64,000 bases of DNA from Catenulispora sp. MAP5-51 (GTDB taxonomy: Bacteria; Actinomycetota; Actinomycetes; Streptomycetales; Catenulisporaceae), in the NCBI RefSeq assembly GCF_041261205.1, contig NZ_JBGCCH010000007.1, positions 1 through 64,000 of the forward strand, given 5' to 3'. Below the pieces are notes generated by a model that was not told the DNA's origin, searched no databases, and saw nothing but the letters and a program-made list of their open reading frames with translations. Every line of letters begins with the position of its first letter. Positions within the stretch are counted from its first letter, which is position 1. Below, piece by piece: positions 16,938 to 25,319 of this stretch. The position numbers and the translations under genes were made by a program.

Positions 16938-18479
16938 TCACGGTCGGTGCATCTGGTCCCACATGCTGTCCCAGGGGGCGCGCGGTCCGGTGCACAACCA
17001 GATCGGCACGTCCTGGTTGGCAACCTCAATGTTCACGTGGTCGAGGTGGACGGTGCCCACCTGGCGCACCGAGTTGAAGAACCCTGCGATCCAGCGACCG
17101 TCGCCACCAACATAGAGTACTTGACGAGTGCTTGCAGGCGGCGGCCCGGCGTACCAGTAGCCCCGCTCTGGCCCGTACGCCGCAGGCAGACCGTCGGCGC
17201 GACCGAAGACCTCCAGCGCGCTGGCTTGCCAATAGGAGTCACCCATCACAGCCGTGTGTGTGCGAACGGCTGGGGGCACGCGGTGGTAGGCGGCTGCCGT
17301 GGCTTCCGCGAGTTTCGGCCAGCCGTAGCTACCGCTGGACACGAAGTCGACTAGCGTGACGCCGGTGAACCCGTCCGCTGGACGGACTGGCAGGCTTACG
17401 TAGATCGCCAACGGAACGGACAATACGAACACGGGCCAGGTCGGAACCCAGCGCCACCAGCGCGCCGGAGGACGACGCTCGATCCGTGCAGCCGAAGCCG
17501 CGAACAGCACCGCATACAGCCCTGCGAGGTAGTAGTAGCGGTCGGCGGAGTACACGAGCACGACGGGCACCACCACGCCCGCCCAGCCGAACATTCGATA
17601 GTCGCGCAGTTCTGGAGCGCACAACAGGCAGTAGAATCCATGGCACACGAGGAAAGCGCCGACTAAGAGGCCCGCCATCAACACCGCGAGCGGCACTATG
17701 GCCATTGGACCTCCAAGCAACCTCCGGTCCTGCTCTATGACCACCCCGCGCATTAACAGATAAGGCCATCCATGGTTGGCCTGCCAAACGAGGGTCGGCA
17801 GCGTGAACAGCACGGTGATTGCGCCGCCCAACCACAGCAACGGACGAGACAACAGTCTGCGGGGGCCTGCGACGAGCGCACCGATGGCCAGCCCGAGCCA
17901 GAAAAAGACGATCAAAAACTTGGCCTGCATCGCGACTGCCGAGGCGATCCCGGAATACAACAGGAGTCTGTCAGCGCGAGTCCGCACCCAACGCACCACT
18001 AGCCAGCTGACCAGTACCCAGCAGAACGGGTCCACCGTGTTGGTCGCCAGCATGTGTCCGGACTCGAGAAGCTGAAAAGACAGTGCGTACGCTGCCGCCG
18101 CCATGATCTGTGCTCGCGCAGCGCCGCCGAATTCGCGGGCAATGAGCGCACACAGTACTACGCCGAAGACCGTGAGCAGCATAGGCAGAAGCCTCATGCC
18201 GACCACAGAGCCGGGAAACAGCAGGTCAAAAAGCCTGGCCAGTTGGGGCAGAAGCCAAGGATTATCCTCGTATCCCCAGGCAGGGTGGTATTTCCCGGAA
18301 GCAAGAAAGTAGAGTTCGTCACCGAAGTAGCCGAACCGGGCACTCACCGCCAGCAGCACCGCCCCGGTCGCGCCCGCGATGGCGAGCACCGGCGCGCGTG
18401 AGAACGCCGGCAGGGTTCCCGACTCTTTCTGGCAGGCGTCGGCAGTGCTTACCGCCCCGGAGAATTCTGATAGGCCCAC
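16938..18479 (-). CDS. GT-C membrane glycosyltransferase (GT39/ArnT-like)
   Basis: About 513 residues. GTG 18479 is preferred to TTG 18491 because GGAG lies 6 nt upstream. Roughly 10-12 membrane segments are visible. The first extracytoplasmic loop has 'RFGYFGDELYFLASGKYHP', whose acidic pair (D54-E55) matches the DE motif of GT-C enzymes that use polyprenyl-phosphate sugars. The last ~130 residues form a soluble C-terminal domain outside the membrane. The family includes protein mannosyltransferases and ArnT-like lipid/sugar transferases, acting on the outer face of the cell membrane. It lies 51 bp after the SDR gene on the same strand, so the two may be co-transcribed. The acceptor is unknown; a link to the nearby Ag85-like esterase is possible. 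Confidence 0.8.
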   Translation of the reverse strand: MGLSEFSGAVSTADACQKESGTLPAFSRAPVLAIAGATGAVLLAVSARFGYFGDELYFLASGKYHPAWGYEDNPWLLPQLARLFDLLFPGSVVGMRLLPMLLTVFGVVLCALIAREFGGAARAQIMAAAAYALSFQLLESGHMLATNTVDPFCWVLVSWLVVRWVRTRADRLLLYSGIASAVAMQAKFLIVFFWLGLAIGALVAGPRRLLSRPLLWLGGAITVLFTLPTLVWQANHGWPYLLMRGVVIEQDRRLLGGPMAIVPLAVLMAGLLVGAFLVCHGFYCLLCAPELRDYRMFGWAGVVVPVVLVYSADRYYYLAGLYAVLFAASAARIERRPPARWWRWVPTWPVFVLSVPLAIYVSLPVRPADGFTGVTLVDFVSSGSYGWPKLAEATAAAYHRVPPAVRTHTAVMGDSYWQASALEVFGRADGLPAAYGPERGYWYAGPPPASTRQVLYVGGDGRWIAGFFNSVRQVGTVHLDHVNIEVANQDVPIWLCTGPRAPWDSMWDQMHRP

Positions 18480-18530
18480 GAAATGCTCCAACCCTCACGG
18501 TTCCGGACGGCCGCAGTGGTTCGGCCGAGG

Positions 18531-19388
18531 TCACGCCCTGGCGGCGGTGAGCCAGTAGCGCACCCGGTCTGGCAGCCTCGCAGCCAGGGCGCCGAGGTGA
18601 GCGTCGAGGCCCACCACATACCGAGGCCTGGGGTAACGGGCGGTGAGGGCCTTTACAATAACCTGAGCAGGACGGCTCGGAGGCAAGCCACGGTGCTCGG
18701 TACGTTTGGCTGATGTTCGTGCTGCGGTAATTTGGTCCGCATATTGCTCACGTGCGGCATCCGGCAACGTCTCCTCGAGTTCCGCGAAGGACGCAGCCAT
18801 CTTGCTCCATACCTGTGTAGCAACGGCACCGGGCTCAATCAGCACAACCTTGATGCCGAAAGGTGCAAGCTCGGCGCGCAGGCTGTCGGTCAAGCCGACA
18901 ACGCCGAACTTCGAGATCTGGTACGGGCCATGGATAGTTCCGGCGATCCGGCCGACGATCGAACCCACCTGCACGATGCGGGCCGTCCCGCTCTGCCTCG
19001 CGGCAAGTCTCAGCGCAGGGAGCACTGCCTGGGTAACCGCAAGGTGGCCGGTCAGGTTGATCTCCAACTGTCGCCGAAACGCGTCGAGCGGTGTGTGCTC
19101 CAGCGGCCACGGCATGGGCATGGCAGCATTGTTCACCAGGCCATCGAGCGGACCGTCCGCCACCACTTGCTGCGCTGCGGCGGACACCGATTCAGGGTCG
19201 GAGAGGTCCATTCGTAACACGCGGACTCCTGCCGGATGATCTCGCAGCAGGGCTTTCTCGTCCGAATCAGAACGCACTGTGGCCCACACTCTGGCGCCTA
19301 TACGCACTAGTTCGTCGACGCAGGCCCGCCCGATCCCGCTCGACGCCCCCGTGACCATATATGTCCTTACCGCCATGAAATGAAGCAT
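18531..19388 (-). CDS. Short-chain dehydrogenase/reductase
   Basis: 285 residues. The cofactor motif 'TGASSGIG' (13-20), 'NNAA' (86-89), catalytic Ser143 ('VGSIVGRIAG'), Tyr156 and Lys160 ('YQISK') give a classical SDR, probably NADPH-dependent since Arg39-Ser40 follow beta-strand 2. The start is ATG 19388, with ATG 19376 as alternative. C-terminal features ('GLPPSRPAQVIVKALTARYP', 'RYVVGLDAHLG') are of the group that reduces long-chain beta-keto or hydroxy lipids and steroids. In mycobacteria the beta-keto product of Pks13 is reduced by an SDR (CmrA); this gene, 8.5 kb from the Pks13-like synthase and just upstream of a glycosyltransferase, is a candidate for that step, but many SDRs look alike. 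Confidence 0.85.
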   Translation of the reverse strand: MLHFMAVRTYMVTGASSGIGRACVDELVRIGARVWATVRSDSDEKALLRDHPAGVRVLRMDLSDPESVSAAAQQVVADGPLDGLVNNAAMPMPWPLEHTPLDAFRRQLEINLTGHLAVTQAVLPALRLAARQSGTARIVQVGSIVGRIAGTIHGPYQISKFGVVGLTDSLRAELAPFGIKVVLIEPGAVATQVWSKMAASFAELEETLPDAAREQYADQITAARTSAKRTEHRGLPPSRPAQVIVKALTARYPRPRYVVGLDAHLGALAARLPDRVRYWLTAARA

Positions 19389-19673
19389 ATTAGTCTCGCC
19401 CGCTGGAACGATTCAGACACGCGGGTCTGGTGAGCCGGATTCGATCTGAAGACGGCGAGAAGCCTGTCCTCGCAGGTCAAATTGCGGGGTGGGGTTCGTG
19501 GAGGATGCCACGCGGTCAAGTCGGGGGACGCAGGGCCAACTACACGAATACCGTCCGATTGCCTGACCTGCATGGACGGACTTCTCAATTATTGACCAGC
19601 ACAGGACGCCTGTCCGCCGGACGGAAGTAGCCGCTACATCGACCCCGTTCACCGCTACTTTGACAGACCCTGA
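19389..19673. other. Intergenic between SDR and IPT/propeller gene
   Basis: About 285 bp containing the SDR promoter on the minus strand and the 3' flank of the propeller gene. No gene or clear terminator was recognised. Confidence 0.5.
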
Positions 19674-21353
19674 TCAGACGGCAGGGGGCTGCTGGTAGGT
19701 GAAGGCGTTCCAGGAGTTGCTGCCGCCAGCGGTCGTGACCGAGACGGTGATGTTCTGGCCCGGGGATTGTTGCGGCGCGACGGTGGTGACCTGGGTGTCG
19801 GAGATGACGCAGAAGTCGGCCGAGACGTTCTGGAAGGTGACTTGTTGCGTGGTGGCGAGGTCGGTGCCCGTGAGAGTTACGGGGGTACCGCCTTTGGTCG
19901 ACCCGGTGTCGGGGGTGACGTTGGTGACGGTCGGCTCGGGCCAGTAGGTGTAGAAGAGGCCGGCGGCAGTTCCGCCCGGGGTGGTGACGGTGAGTGGGAC
20001 GGTGCCGGGGTTTCGTGTGGGGGCCAGGGCGAGGGTGAGCTGGGTGTCCGTGGCGGACTGGATGGTGGCGGGGTTGGGGCCGAAGGACACGGCGATCGCA
20101 CCGGCCAGGTTGAAGCCGCTGATGACGGCGGTGCTGCCCAGGATGGAGGGACCTTCGGCGGGGTTCACGTCGTTGATCTGCGGGGGTGGGAAGTAGATGA
20201 ATTCGCCCAGGAATCCGGTGCCGCCAGGGGTGGTGACCGTCACGGGGACGGCCCCGGCTCCGGCGGGGATGACGACGGTGATCGAGGTCGCGGTGTTGGT
20301 GAGGATTGTGGCAGCTGCGGCACCGAAGCGTACGGCGCTGGCGTTTGCGAGGTTGTGGCCGTTGATGGTCGCGGTGGCGCCGCCCGCGGTGCTTCCCGCT
20401 TGGGGGATCAGGGTCAGCGGGATGACGCTGAGCGTGCCCGCATCGGTGTTGGTCACGTAGAGGCTGGAGTCGTCGGGGGCGACGGCGACGCCGGTGGGGC
20501 CTTGGCCGGTGCTGAGGTTTCCGGTGAGTGTGTTGGTGGCGGTGTCGATCACGCTGGCGGTGTTGGAGCCGTTGTTCGCCACGTAGACGTGGGCGCCGTT
20601 CTGGCTGACGGTCACGAAACGCGGCTCTATACCGACTGGGATACTGGCGGTGATGGTGTTGGTGGCGGTGTCGATCACGCTGATGGTGTTGCCGCTGAGG
20701 TTGCTGGCGTAGCCGCGGGTGCCGTCGGGGGTGATCGCCACGACCGCGGGACCGCCGGCCCCGGGGATGGTGGCGGTGATGGTGTTGGTGGCGGTGTCGA
20801 TCACGCTGATGGTGTTGCCGTCGCTGTTGCCCACGTAGACGTGGGCGCCGTCCGGGGTGACGGTCACGCCGATCGGCGACCCTCCCACCGGGATGGTCGC
20901 GATGACGGTGGTGGTGGCGGTGTCGATCACACTGACCGTGTCTGAGCCGTTGTTCGCCACGTAGACGTGGGCGCCGTCCGGGGTGACGGTCACGCCGATC
21001 GGCGACCCTCCCACCGCGACGCTCGCCGTGACGGTGTTCGTCGCGGTGTCGATCACACTGAGCAGGCCGTCGTCGGACACGGCCGCGTAGAGGTGGGCCC
21101 CGTCGTGCGCGATCGCCAAGAACGCCGGCCCCGCACCCGTGGGAATGGTCGCGAGGACACCCTCGGTCGCGGTGTCGATCACGACGAGCGTGTTCGACGA
21201 ACTGCAGGCCACGTAGGCGCGTGTCCCGTCAGGAGACAGCACCACTCCCAGCGGGTTGCCGCCCACCGGCAGGACGGGGTCGGCGGCCGAAAGCAGGGCA
21301 GGGATCCGGAGTTCCCGGCTGGGCAGGGACAACGATCGCGTATTGGTGAACAA
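19674..21353 (-). CDS. YVTN beta-propeller protein with C-terminal IPT/TIG repeats
   Basis: 559 residues from TTG 21353, chosen because AAGGGAG lies 8 nt upstream; longer in-frame starts have no such site. Residues about 25-330 are seven or so 42-residue YVTN repeats with 'SPDGTRAYVA', 'VIDTATN' and 'VTPDGAHVYVANNGS', forming a beta-propeller. Residues about 340-555 are three IPT/TIG repeats. No signal peptide or anchor is seen, as for the related gene at 21512, so export, if any, is not by a visible Sec signal. Propeller plus Ig-like stalk suggests a binding or adhesion role, but partner and location are unknown. Two neighbouring blades share 60 identical bases. Confidence 0.88.
   Translation of the reverse strand: MFTNTRSLSLPSRELRIPALLSAADPVLPVGGNPLGVVLSPDGTRAYVACSSSNTLVVIDTATEGVLATIPTGAGPAFLAIAHDGAHLYAAVSDDGLLSVIDTATNTVTASVAVGGSPIGVTVTPDGAHVYVANNGSDTVSVIDTATTTVIATIPVGGSPIGVTVTPDGAHVYVGNSDGNTISVIDTATNTITATIPGAGGPAVVAITPDGTRGYASNLSGNTISVIDTATNTITASIPVGIEPRFVTVSQNGAHVYVANNGSNTASVIDTATNTLTGNLSTGQGPTGVAVAPDDSSLYVTNTDAGTLSVIPLTLIPQAGSTAGGATATINGHNLANASAVRFGAAAATILTNTATSITVVIPAGAGAVPVTVTTPGGTGFLGEFIYFPPPQINDVNPAEGPSILGSTAVISGFNLAGAIAVSFGPNPATIQSATDTQLTLALAPTRNPGTVPLTVTTPGGTAAGLFYTYWPEPTVTNVTPDTGSTKGGTPVTLTGTDLATTQQVTFQNVSADFCVISDTQVTTVAPQQSPGQNITVSVTTAGGSNSWNAFTYQQPPAV
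20831..20890. repeat. 60-bp exact direct repeat in propeller, copy 1
   Basis: Identical to 20957-21016; the offset of 126 bp equals 42 codons, one propeller blade. Confidence 0.93.
20957..21016. repeat. 60-bp exact direct repeat in propeller, copy 2
   Basis: Copy of 20831-20890. Perfect identity including silent positions suggests recent blade duplication or conversion. Confidence 0.93.
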
Positions 21354-21511
21354 GGCACACACTCCCTTGGATGGTCGGTTGTTTCGGCACCGGTGAACGG
21401 CGCCGTGAGAGGGCCCACGTCGGTCGCACGGGTCACCGCCGGACCGGTGGAACATCCCCGCGAGCCTCGGCTTGGAACCGGGGGCTTCTGCGGGTCTTCC
21501 CGAAAGGGCTG

Positions 21512-22279
21512 TCAGATGCTGGGGCCGCTTTCGTAGGTGTAGCCACCTTGTAAAGAGAACGAGCCACCGGGCGATGCGACGATGACATCGGCGGGCCCCA
21601 CTGCTTCCGCGGGCGCGATCGCTGCGATCTCGGTGTCGGAGATGACGGTGAACGCGGCGTTCTGACCGCCGGCATGCACGGCGTTGGGACCGAAGACCAC
21701 CTGTTCAGTTGATGTGAGGTCAGTGCCGGTGATGGTGACGATGTTGCCGCCCGAAGCCGGCCCTGAGACGGGAACGACGGCAGTCATAGTGGGGTTGGCG
21801 AGGTAGTCGTAGCTGATGCCGTCAGCGCTGCCGCCACCGGTGACCACGACGATCGACACACTGCCGGCACTACTCCCCCTCGGCACGGTGGCAATGAGGG
21901 TGCTATCGGTGACGCCGGTGATTGTGCCCGGGTTGGCTGCGAACATCACCGCACTCGCGGTGGCTAGATTGATGCCGGTGATCGTGACGGTGTTGCCGCC
22001 GCCGAACGGTCCTGAAACCGGGCTCACCGCGGTGACCGTGGGCGCACCGACGTAGAAGAACGGCGCCGGGTTGCTCTCGCCTCCCGGGGTCGTGACGGTC
22101 ACCTCGACCGCGCCCGTTCCAGCGGGTGAGACAGCGGTGATCTCGGTGGGAGAAACATTGGTGACACCAGTGGCCGCAGCGACACCGAAGCGTACCGCGG
22201 TAGCCCCCGTCAGGTCGGTGCCCGTGATGGTGACCGCGGTACCGCCGGCGGTTGTACCGCGGTTGGGGGAGATTGGCAT
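21512..22279 (-). CDS. Three-repeat IPT/TIG protein
   Basis: 255 residues from ATG 22279, fixed by AAGGAG six bases upstream; the longer open frame back to 22855 is leader. The protein begins directly with 'MPISPNRGTTAGGTAVTITG', the first strand of an IPT domain, and has three such repeats ending at 'GGYTYESGPSI'. There is no signal peptide. The pattern 'SP..G...GGN.VTITGT.L' recurs with 'TEITAVSPAGTGAVEVTVTT'. It is transcribed in the same direction as the propeller/IPT gene 158 bp downstream, so the two may form an operon. Short IPT proteins of this form occur in many copies in some actinomycetes; their job is unknown. Confidence 0.85.
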   Translation of the reverse strand: MPISPNRGTTAGGTAVTITGTDLTGATAVRFGVAAATGVTNVSPTEITAVSPAGTGAVEVTVTTPGGESNPAPFFYVGAPTVTAVSPVSGPFGGGNTVTITGINLATASAVMFAANPGTITGVTDSTLIATVPRGSSAGSVSIVVVTGGGSADGISYDYLANPTMTAVVPVSGPASGGNIVTITGTDLTSTEQVVFGPNAVHAGGQNAAFTVISDTEIAAIAPAEAVGPADVIVASPGGSFSLQGGYTYESGPSI

Positions 22280-23027
22280 CGGAAGCTCCTTTTCATGGTT
22301 GATCGTTCCCGCGTAGGCGCGGGTGAGATCGGCAGCCGATCCCCGGTCCAGGACCGGTACACCGTGCAAAGGCGGGGCGGCAGCATACGAACCGTCATAA
22401 GACGCCCTCGGGAACCCGGCGTGGATCCACCCACACCAGCCGGGTGCCGGGTGGCACCGAGCGGCGGATCGTTCCTCCACCAGGGCGCCCGATGCGCCTG
22501 GGGGCTGGATCGCCGGGGAGGACCAGGCGGTGCCGACTGCCGCTCCCCCGGGAGGCGGGCGGCCCACCGGTTCGACTACCATCAGTAACCTGCGCAGGTC
22601 AGCGCACCGCAATAGTCCTGACGCGATACCACCCCTTCGTGCGAAGCGCGCGGGTGGCGGAGTTTGATCTCGACGCGGAAGGCGATACTGGCCCGCGGGT
22701 ATGAGCGCAAGGTCGGGGACTGGCACGGCGGTTCCCAGTCCAGACTGAGCCAGCGCGCGATTGACACGGTTCCAGAGGGGGAGGGGTTGCCCCCACTGGC
22801 ATGGCGCCGGCGGGAACTTGGCACCCTGTGGGTGCCGACTATTTGGCTCTGGCAAGATTTTCGTGACGTGCCTGGTGGTTGTCGTTATAGCAGCAGGACG
22901 CGCTTTCGGAGGAGCGGGAGCCCGGCTCGTCCATACATCTGCCGCTTGACCAGCTTAGAAGTTACGTGGAATCACGCCGGGGACGGAACCTTCCGTCCCC
23001 GGCGTCACCGCGTCCACGGGAGCTTCG
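22280..23027. other. Leader and spacer upstream of the IPT gene
   Basis: About 750 bp. The minus strand must hold the promoter of the IPT operon; open frames here are Pro/Gly/Arg-rich without domains. No RNA gene or repeat was recognised. Confidence 0.5.
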
Positions 23028-23226
23028 TTGTCTGTGGTGTCTGTCGAGAAGTGGCCGGTGCTGGGCCGGCATGAGAAGGCGGCCGAGTGGCTGCAGGTGT
23101 GGAGCGATCTGGGGCGGGCAGCCCGGACGATCGACGCCTATGGTCGAGGCCTGTCGGAGTTCCTCACCGTGTGCGAGCGTACGGGTGTCGATCCGCTGGC
23201 GGCCTCCCGGGCCGACGTCGCGGTGT
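23028..23226 (+). pseudogene. Tyrosine recombinase (integrase) N-terminal fragment
   Basis: From the TTG at 23028 the frame gives 'EKAAEWLQVWSDLGRAARTI' then 'DAYGRGLSEFLTVCERTGVD' and 'LAASRADVAV', the SAM-like DNA-binding N-terminal domain of phage-type integrases. Similarity stops abruptly at about 23226 and the catalytic domain (R..H-R-Y) is missing. The truncation point is followed by fragments of another mobile element. Confidence 0.7.
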
Positions 23227-23355
23227 CCCGGACTCGTCCGAAAAGATGCGATCGACCACGGTCCGCAGCGCCTTCGCCGCCACGGGGTCGATCTCCAAAT
23301 TATTGACCTCGATTACTCAGGGGTCACAGGCCTCTGATTCTGTCCCTTGATTGTC

Positions 23356-23430
23356 CGTACCGCCGGGTTCGTGAACGGCAGCGAGGTCTGACCACGTACC
23401 GGATCATCCGGTATGCCGACGACTGTGCGC
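23356..23430 (+). pseudogene. Group II intron reverse-transcriptase fragment
   Basis: A short plus-strand stretch reads 'RERQRGLTTYRIIRYADDCA', matching the RT active-site region 'RYADDFV' of bacterial group II intron maturases. Nothing before or after it continues the homology, so only about 25 residues of an RT remain. The match is short; the YADD motif in a 'LTTYRIIRYADD' context is the only support. Confidence 0.45.
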
Positions 23431-23678
23431 CACGAACGCGACTGGAGGTTGCGGATCACCGACGCCAAGACGGTGCGGGACGCGCTGAAGGGCGCCAGGA
23501 ACTCCACGAACGGCTGACAGGGCACCGCCACCGCTGGCGCTCCGGGTCGGGACGCCCGGCTGCCGGCGACGACGAGCGTGTCGACGACGAGTGAACCAGT
23601 GAGCTGAGTACCGCTCGGCACCGGACCTCTGCTCATTGAGGATCTCCGGCCGGTGCCGGGCGGTACTCGCGCATGCAG

Positions 23679-23710
23679 AAGGCCCCGCGGCGCGCATCCC
23701 GCGGGGCCTT
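23679..23710. terminator. Perfect 12-bp stem hairpin
   Basis: Arms 23679-23690 (aaggccccgcgg) and 23699-23710 (ccgcggggcctt) are perfect complements around an 8-nt loop. Such GC-rich hairpins serve as intrinsic terminators in actinomycetes. It lies between the mobile-element debris and the secreted-protein cluster and could act for either strand. Confidence 0.75.
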
Positions 23711-23805
23711 CTCACGCTTTTCGTTTCACTCCGACGAGCGATGCGGGCTTGTCGCCCGATCAGGCGATGAGGGGGATCAGCCCTCGTCGTCCGGCCGTCG
23801 GTGGT

Positions 23806-23831
23806 GCGTGCCGGAGCGGACTCCGGCACGC
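23806..23831. terminator. Terminator of the rodlin-like gene
   Basis: Arms 23806-23816 (gcgtgccggag) and 23821-23831 (ctccggcacgc) form an 11-bp perfect stem with a 4-nt loop, 22 bp past the stop codon of the minus-strand gene ending at 23853. Confidence 0.75.
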
Positions 23832-23852
23832 GTCACACACCGAGGTGTGGGC

Positions 23853-24398
23853 TCAGCCGCCCAGGTTCAGGCCGCCCTTGCCGAGCAGGCCCGAGGAGCC
23901 GATCAGGCCGCCCGCGCCGGCGCCCGCGCCGTTGTTCTGCGAGCCCGCGCCGGTGCCGTCGGCGTGCGTGTTGCTGCTGTCGCCCGCGCCCACGCTGCCG
24001 TGGCTGTTGTTGCCGGCCTGCGACGAACCCTGGTTCGAGGTGCAGGAGTTGTCGTAGACATCGGTGTCGATGTTGCCGTTGGACAGCACGTTCAGGTGCG
24101 TGTGCTCCAGCAGGTGGTTCAGGGGCACGGCGATCGGCGCCGCGCCGACCAGGGACTGGACGTTCAGGTCCGGGACGGTGTTGTGCGCCAGGCAGCCCAG
24201 GTTCGGGGCGACGTTGACGTTGTTCAGCGTGTTGACCGGGATCAGACCGCCCTGGCCGACGTTGTTGTCGCCGACCTTGTGGTGCTCGCGGCCGCCGTTC
24301 CAGGCGTCGTCGGCCGCCGCGGAGGCGATGCCGGCCATGCCCACGACACTCGCGCTGGCCAGCGCGGCGATAACGGTGGCGTGCTTCAGAAATGCCAT
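23853..24398 (-). CDS. Rodlin-like secreted surface protein
   Basis: 181 residues from ATG 24398 with AAGGAAG about 9 nt upstream. A signal peptide ('ATVIAALASASVVGMAGIASA') is followed by mature 'AADDAWNGG'. The core resembles Streptomyces rodlins RdlA/RdlB: 'NVNVAPNLGCLAH', 'SLVGAAPIAVP', 'HTHLNVLSNGN' and 'DNSCTSNQGSS', with two cysteines spaced as in that family. Rodlins shape the chaplin layer into rodlets on aerial hyphae and spores. The C-terminal ~60 residues are Asn/Ser/Gly-rich and end in Gly/Leu repeats, longer than in Streptomyces rodlins. Similarity is judged by eye, so rodlin-like and not rodlin. Two further secreted proteins lie upstream on the same strand. Confidence 0.6.
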   Translation of the reverse strand: MAFLKHATVIAALASASVVGMAGIASAAADDAWNGGREHHKVGDNNVGQGGLIPVNTLNNVNVAPNLGCLAHNTVPDLNVQSLVGAAPIAVPLNHLLEHTHLNVLSNGNIDTDVYDNSCTSNQGSSQAGNNSHGSVGAGDSSNTHADGTGAGSQNNGAGAGAGGLIGSSGLLGKGGLNLGG

Positions 24399-24809
24399 GT
24401 TGATCGTTCTTCCTTGTCGATGTGGATCGATGGTGACCTGACGGGCAGGGAATCTGAAGCCCGCCACCTTGTTGCTTTGAACCATACTGCCATTCACGAA
24501 GAATCGTATATCAAGTCGGGAGGCGCGCGACCCAAGACGCTGACGAGTGATTGATTGGATGTCATTCTTCGTACTTTCCACGGTGTCTACCCAGGTCGTC
24601 TGAGCTGATCAGATGTATGACCTGTCGACATCTCACTGATGGTGCCGTGCGATGCCGGGAAGGGTGGTCCGTCGACGATGTTCCGCGTTTATTGACCCCT
24701 TCGGGGGTCCGGCGGCGTACCGTCGTCGGGCCGGTTCGTTATGACCAACGATTCGCCAGACAAAATGTATTGGCGGAGTCGGTGTGGAAAGTTGGTCGGA
24801 ATGCGGCGC
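24399..24809. other. Intergenic upstream of the rodlin-like gene
   Basis: About 410 bp between two minus-strand secreted-protein genes; AT-richer than its surroundings near 24470-24600, as expected for a promoter of a developmental gene. No other gene was recognised. Confidence 0.5.
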
Positions 24810-25256
24810 TCAGTATGTGGCCTGAACGCCCGCGACGGACACGTTGCGAGCGATCTCGAATCCGGGTCCCGGTGCGTCGTCGTTCCTGCACACTGTGGTC
24901 GGCGCCGGACCGGATCCCAGCGGGTCGTCCATGGTGATCGGCGCGATACACATGTTGCTCAGGACGCGGACACCGCCGCCGGTGCGGTGGCGTCCGCAGG
25001 CGTCGGACACGGTCGGGAACGGGTTCGCGGTCAGCGGTCCGGTGAACCGCAGCGGGGCGACGCACCAGTTGTCGACGAACTCCAAGGCGTTCTCGACAGC
25101 CAGGATCCCCGGGGTCGGGGCGGCCCTGGGTGCTGTCGGGGGCGCCGGAGTCGTCAGCGGTGCGGTCCTCGCCGCGGCGGTACCGGCCGAGGCCGGAACG
25201 CCACCGAGCGTGGCCGCGGTCGCGGCCGCCGCCGTCAGGATTGTTCGGGCACGCAA
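24810..25256 (-). CDS. Small secreted protein with conserved cysteines
   Basis: 148 residues from TTG 25256, placed by AAGGGAG 7 nt upstream. A signal peptide ('TILTAAAATAATLGGVPASAG') is followed by an Ala/Pro/Thr linker. The C-terminal half holds four cysteines in 'FVDNWCVAPLRF', 'VSDACGRHR', 'VLSNMCIAPITMDDP' and 'TVCRNDD'. The pairs 'NWCVAPL' and 'NMCIAPI' look like an internal duplication. No family is recognised, although location and size resemble hyphal surface proteins. It lies 63 bp behind the next gene upstream on the same strand and may be co-transcribed with it. Confidence 0.7.
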   Translation of the reverse strand: MRARTILTAAAATAATLGGVPASAGTAAARTAPLTTPAPPTAPRAAPTPGILAVENALEFVDNWCVAPLRFTGPLTANPFPTVSDACGRHRTGGGVRVLSNMCIAPITMDDPLGSGPAPTTVCRNDDAPGPGFEIARNVSVAGVQATY

Positions 25257-25319
25257 CGTGGTACTCCCTTGACTTTCGAAGCGCGGGCCCGGCGGTCGGT
25301 GCCGGGCCCGCGCCGCTTG

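Noticed and set aside
22280-22855. N-terminal extension of the three-repeat IPT protein
   Set aside because: AAGGAG before ATG 22279 and the start of the first IPT strand fix the start; upstream residues lack domain similarity.
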